A stretch of DNA of 64,000 nt from Phlyctochytrium arcticum (lineage: Eukaryota > Chytridiomycota > Chytridiomycetes > Chytridiales > Chytridiaceae), in assembly GCA_025602905.1 (NCBI GenBank), contig JAHLKI010000002.1, positions 620,001 through 684,000 on the forward strand, read 5' to 3'. The notes beneath the pieces are model-generated. The model did not search any database. It was not told the origin of the DNA and saw only the letters and a program-made list of their open reading frames with translations. The translations under genes and the position numbers were made by a program. This document shows, one piece after another, positions 26,577 to 37,014 of the stretch; within the stretch, counting starts at the first letter, position 1, and the number at the start of each line of letters is the position of its first letter.

Positions 26577-28036
26577 TTAGATGGAAACTTGGAAGGTTGT
26601 GTTGTCTGCTGTTTCCTTTCCCTTCCGCTTGACCCCGGAGCCAATTCGATTCAATATAGACCCTCTTGGAGAGGGTGAGGAGGAAAACATTCTCTGGGAT
26701 GTGGCATTATTCGATGAAAAGGATGGAGATTGTTCGAGGGGTGAAGCGGGTAAGTCCGAAGCTGTGCGATCAGAATACATGCTCCCTGGTGTTGCACGGC
26801 TAGAAAAAAATGAAATGAATATGTGACAGAGATCTTTTGAAATCCACGAATTACGTACATATGCTGATTTGCTGGTGAAGTTGCATTCTTTTGCGCCGCG
26901 CCAGCGATAGACAATTTAGATTGAACTTCCGCAACTTTTAGAATCCGTCCTGGTATTTTCCAAATTGAAATTGCATTCAAGAGTACCTCACAATTCGCTT
27001 ACCATCAGCTAGCTGCCCATTCAGCTGGGATATAACATTCATTGCAGCTTCCCGGCGCTCGTAGGTGACGATGCATGTACCAGTAGAACGGCCCTGAGGA
27101 TCCTTGACAAGCATACAGTCTGTAATTTTACCATATGGTGTGAGTGACGCCTTGGCAAAATATATGATTAGTACACTCGCCAGTAAGATATAGACACGTA
27201 AGAGTATAACAAGATACCTTTACATCTTCTAGTGTAGCTGCTGGGTGCAGATTTTCAATCTGTAGAGCACAAGTACTAGCTGCACCTTTGATGCTTATGG
27301 TATTGGCCTTTGGTGAATTTCCAAATGCCCCAGCTGTTGCATGAGCAAATACCCGTCCAGGTCCCGTATTATTCATAGCTCCTATCCGGTCAATCATCAT
27401 GCCGCCGCCAAACAAGCTCGCGTTCTGGCTTGTTATTCCTCCTTGATCATCGAAACGAATGGTGCCGCTTGGTGCAATCAAATTTGGGATCCCAACCATC
27501 CCTGAATTCCCCGAGCGCATTGAACCAGCAGAGTCACTCCCTGTTCCTCCAGTCCGAGATTGCAGCTGTGCACGAAGATCACCCCCATTCGCCTGCGCTG
27601 TTACAACTCGCTGTGATGTTCCAGGATTCTTGAACTGCTTTTGTGGGCCCTTCTTTTGCACTCCTCCATTCGCAACGCCTTTGGATCCACCCGCAAACTT
27701 GTCATGCTTCCACTGCTTAGCAGAATTACCGGGATTGGCGTGAGGTTTCTAAAAACCGGACAATAGAAAGTGAAATTCAGAACATACTCAAGGGGCGGCG
27801 GATTCTTGCGGATAAAGCAGAGCCACAGAGTGTGAGCTCAGAGGAATCGGTCCTTTACCTGATACGGCGAGGTTCGAGATTGAAACTTTTTCCCAGCTTT
27901 AGACTTTCCACCTGCTTTTGGCTTGCTGATACTCCGTATTTGGTCGAGTGACTACCGTGGGTACGCAGCTGTGAGCCAAAAGTACACATAACAAACGGAC
28001 AGGTTTGACTGAACATACCATATCCATCTTATCCAT
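26577..28036 (-). CDS. ALY/REF-type mRNA export adaptor with RRM
   Basis: Multi-exon gene encoding an RNA-binding protein of the ALYREF/Yra1 type, the TREX adaptor that links mRNPs to the helicase UAP56/Sub2 and the export receptor. Exon 1 (28019-28036) is only 18 nt and encodes M-D-K-M-D-M. The next exon, spliced at a TAG acceptor, continues S-L-D-Q-I-R-S-I-S-K. Together they recreate the N-terminal UAP56-binding motif (D-K-M-D-M-S-L-D-D-I-I-K in animals). A basic Gly/Lys-rich region follows. One RRM comes next, with RNP2-like L-Q-I-E-N-L (about 27250) and an RNP1-equivalent S-T-G-T-C-I-V-T-Y (about 27075). A Ser-rich tail then ends at stop 26577-26579. An in-frame ATG at 28186 would add 50 residues, but homology favours 28036. 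The start lies 196 bp from that of divergent GET5. Confidence 0.75.
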
Positions 28037-28232
28037 TGTTGCAAAGTGTGGGCGGCGGGGCCGGTATAAAGCGTTCGAAAGCAGGGGATCAGTCAATGTT
28101 TGCTGATCAGGAAGGCGACGTTTGGCCGTCGGGGTCCGTGCTGTTACCATGGCAGGCACAGTCATGTAATGCTCCGGAGCTGTCACTGACAGCAGGTCAG
28201 AATGGAGAGAATCTTGAGATCACACACTCATA
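28037..28232. promoter_or_regulatory. Compact divergent promoter, ALY/REF and GET5
   Basis: The 196 bp separates the two start codons and must contain both promoters. The minus strand remains open from 28186 to 28036, so part of it could be translated if an upstream start is used. I see no clear TATA element. Confidence 0.45.
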
Positions 28233-29162
28233 ATGGCCGCCGCAATCACAATCAATCCTGCCGAGGAGGTAAAGAGTTTTATTCTTTCAATGTCTCTGCT
28301 ATTTCTGACAAAAACTTGCAACTTTTAGGCGCACTTTGCCAGCACATTTTTGCAGCAGCTAACATCTCGGCCAATTCGATATCAACCAAGCTATGAGCCA
28401 GCACCGCAAGAGTGGAATGTCGTTCTGCCACCAGCAAGCCGTCCATTTGTCTTGCGGGTTAGTAGATTCTGTGAATGTGTCTGCAAGATCGAGCGCTAAG
28501 CCATCTAATCAACCAGGAAAATGCGGCTCAGACATCAAATGCCGCCTCAGCAACAAGCCAGACAATAACGCTCACTATCAAATCCATCAAACCCCCGGCG
28601 GCGCCTTTCACATTAGACCTCTCTCCTATCGACACAATCCATACCTTAAAATCCCAGATTGCCGAACGAACTGGCGTTCCCGTCGGAGAACAAAGATTAG
28701 TTTGGGGAGGAAAAGTATTGGCGGAGGGTAAAATGGTGGGTGACTATGAAGGAGCCCAGGGCGCCGTAAGTCTGGTGCGACGAGCAGGAGCTGCAGGAGA
28801 TGCCACGTCTTCTCCCAAACCTCCTGCACCAGCAACAAGCGCCCCAGCGAGTGGCGGGAAGACACAAAATGCTCTGGAGGAGAAATTCAAGGAAACAGGC
28901 CGAAATCCAGAGTTTTGGACCGCCATTCGTTCTACCTTACAAGATCATTTTCCCGAATCAACAGTTTCCGATACGGTAAGTAACTTTTAACGCGAATGCA
29001 TCTTGCGATGTATCTAATTTGGTTATACCAACAATGCAGGTCCTTACTGCATTTGTACAATCATACCATACCCTCTGTGGTCCTCTTACCGTTTCCGAAC
29101 GGCAGGCTCTGCGAAAAGCAGAAACCGCAGGAAGCGCGGCAAGCAGCGAAGGGCTAGACTAG
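28233..29162 (+). CDS. GET5: Get5/Mdy2-like ubiquitin-like protein (GET pathway)
   Basis: Four exons or more give about 250 residues. ATG 28233 starts M-A-A-A-I-T-I-N-P-A-E-E. After the first intron the frame reads A-H-F-A-S-T-F-L-Q-Q-L, then R-Y-x-P-S-Y. This resembles the N-terminal Get4-binding helix region of yeast Get5 (H-E-F-V-S-K-F-L). A ubiquitin-like domain follows (about 28556-28780): T-L-T-I-K-S-I, D-T-I-H-T-L-K-S-Q-I, R-L-V-W-G-G-K-V-L. A Pro/Ala-rich linker and a small helical C-terminus (Y-H-T-L-C-G-P-L-T-V-S-E-R) fit the Get5 dimerisation domain. In the GET pathway Get4-Get5 hands tail-anchored proteins from Sgt2 to Get3 for ER insertion. UBL4A/BAG6-type proteins share the UBL fold and are the main alternative. 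Confidence 0.68.
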
Positions 29163-29597
29163 ATTTTGCTTGTACATCTTGTCGACCATAATGTCAGTCA
29201 TTTCCAGCAAATAAAAGCGTAGAGTACTCGTGCTCTTCGGCGTTTCCCCCCAAGGGACGTGCGGACGGTATCTTTTGCAAGCGCCACTGTAAGTTATACG
29301 TGCAGAACTTCAGAAGCCATACGCCGTATCCTTCAGAACCATGGTCAACTGGCATTTCTCCCACGCTGGCTGATGACGATCGAACCTAGATCGTGCTGTA
29401 TGCCCCGTTTCAAGCTATGGAGGCATCTCTCCCGCTCATCGATCAATGTATCCATTATTATCAGGAAATATTGGGCATGCAGAGCACATAGAAATTTACA
29501 TTTTTAACACAGGAAGAAAAACACGGGGGAAAGCTTGCGAGTATGGTACAAGTATGATTTACAAGAAGGTTTTAGAAGGAATGCTAGTGGACAATTG
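29163..29597. other. Intergenic, convergent 3' ends
   Basis: Between the stop of GET5 and the stop of the coiled-coil adaptor gene. No ORF of note, repeat or RNA gene was seen. Confidence 0.5.
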
Positions 29598-31793
29598 TCA
29601 TTGTTGTTTGCATTCGTTTTCGCTACCTTTCCCAACTGACGCGGTTTTTGCACCCTGGCCGACCGGACCAGAACTACCACGGGTGGGTTTAGGCCCCATA
29701 TTCGACCGTCCATTATTAATCGACTCCTTGGAGGGTTGTAAGGAAAATTTGGGGAGGTTCGACGGATTTGAGCTTTGTGATGGAGGTAATTTTTGCGAAT
29801 TGAGGGATCGGGCCTGAAGCGGGCGCTGCGAGGCCACAGCCTGACTTTTTGACCCTTCTGCTTCCAGCTGGGGTTGTTGAAGGGATGGAGATGAGTCCTT
29901 CTTCTTGACCGGTGGCGACGAATGTGCTTCATTCTGATTGTCAGTTTGGATGGCAATATCTTTGCCACCGCCATCTCGGCTATGAGCTCTTTGCCCTCCT
30001 CTCCACCGCGTAAGCACCACCTTGATACTTGCGACCTCCTCTTCCCGCTCTCTCAATGCGGCTTCCGCTGCTCGCAACTTTTCTGTCTCGTGTGATTTCA
30101 TGAGTCGAGTTGTTTGCAGCTCCCGTTGAAGATGAGTTTGGCTTGCAGTCAAGTGGGCTATCCGTGCTCGGAGAGTTTCTTCAATATGGTTACCACCGTT
30201 GTCTCCTTCACCATCGGCAGTGTTATGTGATGATCGTTCCATCAAGTCGTCGTCCAGGTCATCGTCCTCTCCATCTTCCAGACTGTCACTTTCGAAAGCC
30301 CGTCCGTTATCATCGTCCATTCCGAGCAATCCTTTTCCTTCCGCAATCTCATCCAGGGCGTGGTCATCGGAAGCTCTGTGTCGCCGTCGCTTGAGAGCCG
30401 CGCACCGCCGCTGCCACACGCGACATTGGACCTCCAAGTCGCGCTTCTCGTCCTCAACCTGACCTAGTGCCTCTTCCAGTAATCTCACCCGTGCATCACT
30501 TTCCCGTGCTCCGGCCAATTGTGTCAGCCGCGAGTTGTAATTGCGCATGCGTTCGTACTGGTGCATCGTCATTGTATGTGTTTTAAGAAGCCCGACATGC
30601 TGACGGCTAAGATTGCCCAGTCTATTCTCTGCTTCTTGACGCCGATCTTCTACCTCGCTGAATAGAGATTTTTCATCGTTATCATTTTCAGTGCTATCGG
30701 GATTGGCAGCTTTGGCCAGAGCTGTAAGTCGGGCCTGAAGCTTGGTGCACAGGTCACGCGACGACTCCAGATCCCAAGTTAGCTCCTCAAGTTGTTGAGC
30801 CCGCTGCTCTAGCTCGTCTCTATTGTCCTCAATCAATGCGTCAAGATCTGAGCATCGCATCTCAGAATTGGTCAAGTTGTTCAAAGTGGCAGCCAGTCGA
30901 GATTCGGCCTCCCCTTTTGCAGCAACAACTTGAGTAAGTGCTGTTTCAAGATTCGTTATACGTTTCCGCATTTCACTTGACGCGTCTGCTTCCTTCTCAT
31001 GAGCGTCGGTCGCATCTTTGAGCTTTTTGACAAGTTCGGCCTTTTCTTTCGCGAGCCGCTTGTGATCGGCTTCCAATGTTGTTGCCAGTGTGCTCGCAGA
31101 GTGTAGATCCCGCGTTATTGCCTCATTCTCAGCCTCAATTTGCGCACATCGTCTCTCCACTGAGCGTTCGATATCGCGTGCATTTCGGAGTTCTTCATTG
31201 AGTCGCTCATTCGTGGCCTGCAGCTCTACTATCGTAGCTTCCAAAGAATCAGCCGTGGCGTTGTGACCCGCATTCGTTTGGAGGTCCATATATGCTATAC
31301 GGGGATTGGTAGGAGTAAACATCTGCATCGGCGTGGCAATCGCCGAGGGCGCGGTAGGAATATGTTGGGGCCATCCATTGGAGCTCACATTTGCTGGTCG
31401 TTTATCAGCAGAATCAACCGATTCGGGTGTCTGAGCCTCCGTTAATCTCGCTCTCAGCCGTTCATTCTCCTCCAGCAGGCTGTTACCCAGCTCAGCAGCC
31501 ATAACCAAATCATGTTCCTTCTTCTCCAACGCATCCTCCCGTTCCCGCAGCTTTTGCTGAGTTGCCAGTAACATTCGTTTTAGATTTTCGACAGAGTTTT
31601 CACTAGACAAGATGCTGGAGGGGGAACCGATATTCACACCGATGACATGGCCGGAAAAAGTAGACGGTTGGCTTCGTTCAGAGGGAATACTGTCAGCCGC
31701 GCTGTTGGCTTTGAGATATTCCTTGATATCTGACAATCTGCGGCGGCTACTCGGACTCTGGTCGTCGTTGGTGGAGGGGGCGGGAGAGAGCAT
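29598..31793 (-). CDS. Spindly/BICD-like dynein adaptor-type coiled-coil protein
   Basis: Intronless frame of 731 residues from ATG 31793. The frame stays open another 15 codons upstream but only from a TTG, so I use the ATG. An N-terminal Ser-rich region (about 1-65) precedes long heptad-rich coiled coils. Within the first coil, residues 99-107 read A-A-E-L-G-N-S-L-L, a perfect match to the AAxxGxxLL CC1-box by which BICD, Spindly, TRAK and HAP1 adaptors bind the dynein light intermediate chain. About 280 residues on, residues 377-383 read L-F-S-E-V-E-D followed by R-R. This matches the Spindly motif that contacts the dynactin pointed end. Spacing and order are as in known activating adaptors. 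An acidic cluster (about 30240-30300) and a basic Ser/Pro-rich tail follow, probably the cargo-binding part. Motif identification is direct; the adaptor role is inference. Confidence 0.7.
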   Translation of the reverse strand: MLSPAPSTNDDQSPSSRRRLSDIKEYLKANSAADSIPSERSQPSTFSGHVIGVNIGSPSSILSSENSVENLKRMLLATQQKLREREDALEKKEHDLVMAAELGNSLLEENERLRARLTEAQTPESVDSADKRPANVSSNGWPQHIPTAPSAIATPMQMFTPTNPRIAYMDLQTNAGHNATADSLEATIVELQATNERLNEELRNARDIERSVERRCAQIEAENEAITRDLHSASTLATTLEADHKRLAKEKAELVKKLKDATDAHEKEADASSEMRKRITNLETALTQVVAAKGEAESRLAATLNNLTNSEMRCSDLDALIEDNRDELEQRAQQLEELTWDLESSRDLCTKLQARLTALAKAANPDSTENDNDEKSLFSEVEDRRQEAENRLGNLSRQHVGLLKTHTMTMHQYERMRNYNSRLTQLAGARESDARVRLLEEALGQVEDEKRDLEVQCRVWQRRCAALKRRRHRASDDHALDEIAEGKGLLGMDDDNGRAFESDSLEDGEDDDLDDDLMERSSHNTADGEGDNGGNHIEETLRARIAHLTASQTHLQRELQTTRLMKSHETEKLRAAEAALREREEEVASIKVVLTRWRGGQRAHSRDGGGKDIAIQTDNQNEAHSSPPVKKKDSSPSLQQPQLEAEGSKSQAVASQRPLQARSLNSQKLPPSQSSNPSNLPKFSLQPSKESINNGRSNMGPKPTRGSSGPVGQGAKTASVGKGSENECKQQ

Positions 31794-32450
31794 GGTTTGC
31801 TCCCCTCTCTGGGGTGAATTCCAAGTAGAAATCTGCAAAGACCGACCTTTTTGTCAAGATCACAAACCTGCACGAATCTTCTCGCGACGATCGCTACAAG
31901 CGTGGTCGTCGTCTACACGTATACAAGTTCAGCCAATATCTCACACGAAAGTATATTTTCCGATGGAAACGGCAGGCGAAGAAGCCAAAGGACGGATAAG
32001 ACTAATAATCACCAACTGGTGATGCTAGTACGGAGGGTTGTGGTAAACTCTTCAATCAGAGGGTCTTTCATTGCTGCATGAGATGGGTCCAATGGTAGCC
32101 ACATCCGCAACTCTGATGGAATGGCTGAACAAAACATTGGCAAAAGGGCAGGAAGCGCAGGATTTTTCCCGTTAAAACATCTGGGACGATGTGTTTTTCA
32201 CGGGACCCTGAGCTGAGAATTATGTAAAAAGGGGATGTGTGCCTCAAGCAGGAACAGAACCCGTGGCTCGGTGTGGAGAAACTGCCCTGTGTCCATCGGC
32301 TACAACGAAGTATTTGTCTTGACGTTCTCAAGGCAGGTAGAAAAGTGAAGCTAGCATGGCCACAAGGTTCGTTTGCCTTGCCGTTTGTCCAAACGTATGC
32401 GGCAAAAGGCAAATACTAGTAAATAAGTACAATACACTATGGACAAATGG
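31794..32450. other. Intergenic: adaptor promoter and CDC23 3' flank
   Basis: The 657 bp lies between the adaptor start codon and the CDC23 stop codon, both on the minus strand. It contains the adaptor's promoter. Only short antisense frames are present; I support none as genes. Confidence 0.45.
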
Positions 32451-35400
32451 TTATCGCGCATCATCCTCGGCTGCGGGAGACCGCATTTCCCTTTCAAGGG
32501 AGTTGGGTAAATTTTCAGGTCTTGACTGTCGCGTACTGGATCGCGTATTGTTTGCCGGTCCCGACGGTCCAGCACCGGTACTATGCAGGATCGCGCTCGG
32601 TCGCTCACGCTCATGGATATTCATTGAGGATGGCATTAGGGAGAAGGGTGACGGGGAAACGGAAGTGGTAGATGTTGGAAAAGACCGTGGGGTAGATGTA
32701 TAAAACATGGCGTTGGGAGACGGTCGCTCAGAAAAGGAAGAATTTGATAATGTGGATATGGAGCGCTGACCTGCACCGGAAGCGTGCCTGTTATCTCGAG
32801 GAGGCAGACCAAGATCTTCTCCTAAATCTAAAAATCAGCGCAACTATAATGAATTTGACAAAATGCTGCTTTTACCAAAGCTGGATAGCGGAGGCCTTGG
32901 GGCCTCTGGATGACGGTACAATGTGGAATCTTTGAGTGCACGTAATTCTCGCATCAGGGCCTTCCCACGCTGGTGTGAGAAGTTCAGTCAATGATTGTCG
33001 ATAAAGTCATGTTATAGAAGTAGCAAACCTCAGTATGGGCGATCTCAAAGGCGTATTCTTCCTGGAAATGGGTATCATTAGCACAAAATATCATCAATTT
33101 CCAAATAGCATGTCTTACAGCCTCTTCAAAGTTTCCTTTCTCTTTGTAATATTCCGCTAAAAAAGTCAGAGCATCTTCCCATTCAAAGTAAAACTGATTT
33201 TGGTCAATGCTAGACGTCATATCCGCCCGACCACCAGCATCCTTCTTATTCTCTACCCAGCGCCTGTAGTAGAAGGCCGCCTGATCTGGATCACGAATCT
33301 CCTCACACCCGCGGTCAAAGATTTTCGCCATAAACAAGTAAAGTAGGGGACTTCTATCAGGGCAGAGTAACGCGCGCTTGTATGATAGAAGTGCGTGAGT
33401 GTGAAACTTCGAAGGTGTGGAGTGTATCGACGGCGGAATCATTTCGTAACATTGGCCGATGGCAGTCCACGTCTGTGCATGTGATGGTCTGCGACGCTGA
33501 TCAGCTTCTGAACACCAACCTGGGTCAGCTTTGAACCTACGTACCTGCATGCAGCTGCCTTCTGATAGTATGGCAAAGCGTGATCAGGCATGGCCAGCAT
33601 GTCGAAAGCCTTTCCAACGCCGTACCATGTCCGAAAATCCTGAGGCGCAATATCTGTAAGAAGCAATGAGACAAACAGAAGCCCGCCAGATCTGGCAGTC
33701 CGCAAACCTGCTGCGCGACGATAGGTTTCCAAGGCCGCGTTGGAATTTTTCAATTCCATGTACTCATCCCCCATCATGATTAGTGCTTCGACGTGAGTAG
33801 GCCGCAACCGAAGCGCGCGTTGGAAGTAATCTAGCGCCCTGTAATGGTCACGTCGTGCTGAGAAATAATTCCCTGAGCATGCAATAAGTAATTAATAGTG
33901 GGTCATGATGCGAAGCTGGGTAACTCTACCAACGGCAATGCACGTTTCTGGTCGATATCGATCAATTTTGAAGGCTTGTTGTGCTAGCATACTTAACCGG
34001 GTCATATCCTGCATAGTAAACAAAATATGTGATTGAACGTCGATAAAATCCAGAGAACACGGATTCTGCTCGCGGTATTCTTCAAAGTACGTGAGTGCCC
34101 GATCGTATTCTGGGAGATCAAATTAGCCAAACACTCCAGATTGAAAACGGCCATAAAGCTGCGTACTTCCTTGATGATAGTAAGCAAGGGCCAGTTGGAG
34201 ATCCAGGTGGGGATTGTCTGGAAAAACGGAGGAGAGGTAGGTGGCGCTTTGGGGGAAGGTTTCGGCGGCAAGGCCGCGAGTTGACATTAGGTGCACTACA
34301 AAGAAATGGCGCATGATAGGGGATACAACGCTCATGATTTCAGGCAAAAGGGCTTCGAGCTTGGGTGGCTATAAGTGAAATGGCGTACGATAGGAGACAA
34401 ATCAGATGGTACATACTTGGTCTCGGTTTTCAATGAGTTTGCCAAGCTCTTCCCAAGCAGACCAGTTGAATGGGTATAGGGTGACGGATCGCAGCAATGA
34501 ATACTGGGCTTTTGGTCGTATGCCAAGTCGCGCATATGCAAGCCCGCTCCTATTTTCGGGATTCAGAATGATGCAAGGCTAAAGTAAAATGAGTTCGTGA
34601 GACCACGCGACTTACAGATATAACCCAAAACTGTCAAGATCTTCCAGCTTTGCGTCCAGGAGATCAGTGATCTCGGACAAACTTTTGTTAACCACCCGCG
34701 GGGCCTCCAGAATGACTGAGGTTTTCGTGTAAGCATATTGAATATTCAATTCAAAGGTGTTGAAATTCTAACCTTCGTGCTCAAGTGTCTCCTCGACTTT
34801 ACGCCGTTCCCCATTCTACGGTTGTTCCAAGATGAGAAATCTGGTATGTATGGTGAAAGTTGAAGGCACTCACCAAAAAGAGTGCATATCCCCGCAGAAA
34901 CACGGCGCGATGACTCGAGTATCTCTTCAGGACATGTTCCACGCGATCGTACTCTTTCACTTGCAAGTACGATAGAGCCAAGTCACACATGTCGTTCTCG
35001 CAAGTATCGGTGATACGGGCTTCCCTTTCGAGGACCGGTCGCGCGACATCGGCCACGTCCATACGTTGAGCGGTGCCTTCAGGAGGCCCTCCGTTGGCAT
35101 TGAGATGTGAGTAATGGTGTCCCCCCTCCTCCATTGCGGTAGGAAGGGGCGTGTCATCGGGGAGATCAAGCAACCACACGGTATGTTCCGCGGCCCTAAG
35201 GGAAAGAGTGGAGTTTAGAGAGCTGATTTTTACCTAAAGAAGTTTGCAAATATCTAACCACTTGGCCCCATAGGTCAGCCCCCGAGCTCGACATCGCGAC
35301 GCAGCCTGCCTCAGGCACGATCGAAACTCTTTGATATCTGAACTAGCCAGTGGCGCGCCAGTCCTCGACGCTGGGGGCTCTACAACTGGTTTGGGATTTG

Positions 35401-35464
35401 AGTTTTCAAGATTTTCGGACAAGGGTTGTATTTGCTCTTCAGGCTGACTTTGGTCTTGGGCCAT
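32451..35464 (-). CDS. CDC23: Anaphase-promoting complex subunit CDC23/APC8
   Basis: Multi-exon gene for a TPR scaffold subunit of the APC/C ubiquitin ligase. ATG 35464 starts M-A-Q-D-Q-S-Q. The N-terminal Apc8 domain appears as E-F-R-S-C-L-R-Q-A-A-S-R-C-R-x-R-G-L and A-K-W-x-x-E-x-L-like residues near 35240-35330. Consecutive TPRs occupy about 33000-34200, including R-P-E-T-C-I-A-V-G-N-Y-F-S-A-R and D-F-R-T-W-Y-G-V-G-K-A-F. After E-I-A-H-T-E an intron at about 32935-32990 leads to R-G-K-A-L-M-R-E-L. A further intron (about 32830-32877) opens a Ser/Pro-rich tail of about 140 residues that ends at 32451. That tail is probably disordered and rich in S-P sites. APC8 helps place the CDC20/CDH1 coactivators. 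It is divergent from SAR1 with a 426-bp spacer. Confidence 0.92.
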
Positions 35465-35890
35465 TTCTGCGCTGTCTGCGCAAAACCTCTTGGACAATGT
35501 TATTATGTTTCTTGCGCAGGATCTGGGGGTTTCCAGCAATTTCGGAGATCACCAGTCAAAAAGTGAGACTAGTACCAGGTGGCTGTGTACCTGATGAGTT
35601 GTGCCGTCATCACCGTTCTCATGGCAACAGTCGTAGCCAGATTGGCAGCCCAGCCGCGGAACAAAGGAACGACTCCGCGAAAATCTCGAGGAGCATTATA
35701 TCGGAGAACGAGCTATATTGTTTTTCGCACACAATAGGTATGTCGCATAGTACTTAGAGTGTGCTGCGTTGGCAGTGAGGAGTCCTTTAAACCGCCTATT
35801 GATCGAGTCACTAAAATCCTGTCCTTTCGTTGATTTGCAGGCATCTCATCTTCCCTTTAAACACATACACTATATCTGCTCGCACGCAAC
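35465..35890. promoter_or_regulatory. Divergent promoter region, CDC23 and SAR1
   Basis: The 426 bp separates opposing start codons and so holds both promoters. No strong TATA box or repeat was recognised. The short plus-strand frame 35350-35757 overlaps CDC23 exon 1 antisense and is not supported. Confidence 0.45.
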
Positions 35891-36676
35891 ATGTTTATAG
35901 TCAACTGGTTCTGGAGTCTTTTGTCCGACTGGGGTAGGTTCTCGGCGAACAGATGCAGATACTGCACGAGTGACGCGCATTACATCACTGGAGAATAACG
36001 GAACGCCGATGTTGATTTCTGCTTGAATTTCAGGACTGCTCAACAAGAATGCGAAAATTCTGTTCCTCGGTCTGGACAATGCCGGCAAAACAACGTTGCT
36101 GCACATGTTGAAGAATGACCGCTTGGCGACCTTGACCCCAACACTGCACCCAAGTGCGTATATCTTTCAGTATTTTTACATCTGAGCGCATTGCTAAATA
36201 TGCCGTTTAGCGTCTGAGGAGCTTCAAGTTGCGAACATCAAATTCACAACATACGATCTCGGTGGCCATCAGCAAGCGCGACGATTGTGGAAGGATTATT
36301 TCCCAGAAGTTGATGGCATTGTCTACTTGGTTGATTGTGCGGATTACGAGCGATTTCCAGAGAGTAAAGCCGAGCTTGATGTAGGCAAAGAATTGGGAAC
36401 ATAATTGCACTGAAGGCTAATTTTGCATCATTCAAGGCTTTGTTGTCTATTGAAGAGCTGTCCAAAGTTCCTTTCCTGATCCTCGGTAACAAGATTGATG
36501 CACCAGGGGCCGTCTCTGAAGATGAGTTGCGACACGGACTTGGGCTGTACCAAACCACCGGCAAGGGAAAGATCCCATTGAAGGACATCCGACCCATCGA
36601 GGTTTTCATGTGCTCCATCGTCATGAAGCAGGGCTACGGGGATGGTTTCCGTTGGTTGAGTAACTACATTCAATAG
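35891..36676 (+). CDS. SAR1: Small GTPase Sar1 (COPII coat assembly)
   Basis: Four exons give a protein of about 190 residues, the normal Sar1 size. ATG 35891 opens [11 protein letters not shown], the amphipathic membrane-inserting helix. The first intron splits D-W-G. The next exon carries the P-loop G-L-D-N-A-G-K-T. A third exon has switch residues T-L-H-P-T and D-L-G-G-H-Q-Q-A-R. The last has guanine specificity N-K-I-D and ends [19 protein letters not shown] with the His that positions catalytic water marks Sar1 rather than Arf/Arl. Sar1-GTP recruits Sec23/24 to ER exit sites. Every nucleotide-binding motif is intact. Confidence 0.97.
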
Positions 36677-37014
36677 ATGTGGATTTTCATTGCCAACCAC
36701 TGTGTGGCATGCCTGGGTCTGATTCTATGCTGGGCGCCTGAGACATCCGCACGGGTAAGGGATTGGAGGGACTTGATTTCGCAAACTTTGCATGCCGTCC
36801 AGAGGAGGTTGGGGCGAATTGGCTATAAAATACATTGTTGTTTGATTCAAATATTTCCATTGTATGTACTTTTACTCCGATATTTCTCATATATCTCTTG
36901 GTTCATCCGGCCATCTATACCCAACGACACGCGTCGCTGAGCTCACTGAAATTTGACGAGCTGCAGCCCGGATCTCCCAAACAAAATCGCTGTACATCAA
37001 GAACAGGAGATATC
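36677..37014. other. Intergenic, SAR1 to RPN12
   Basis: The 338 bp lies between two plus-strand genes and holds the SAR1 3' end and RPN12 promoter. The short frames across it are not supported. Confidence 0.45.

Noticed and set aside
26315..26644. Minus-strand frame overlapping the ALY/REF 3' end
   Set aside because: The ALY/REF frame has its own stop at 26577, and this other frame has no supported splice junction or domain.
28037..28186. 50-codon N-terminal extension of ALY/REF from ATG 28186
   Set aside because: The extension shows no family similarity, whereas the UAP56-binding motif starts precisely at ATG 28036. It remains possible as an alternative start.
31794..31838. 45-bp upstream extension of the adaptor-like frame
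   Set aside because: The frame is open but begins with TTG; the first ATG is at 31793.
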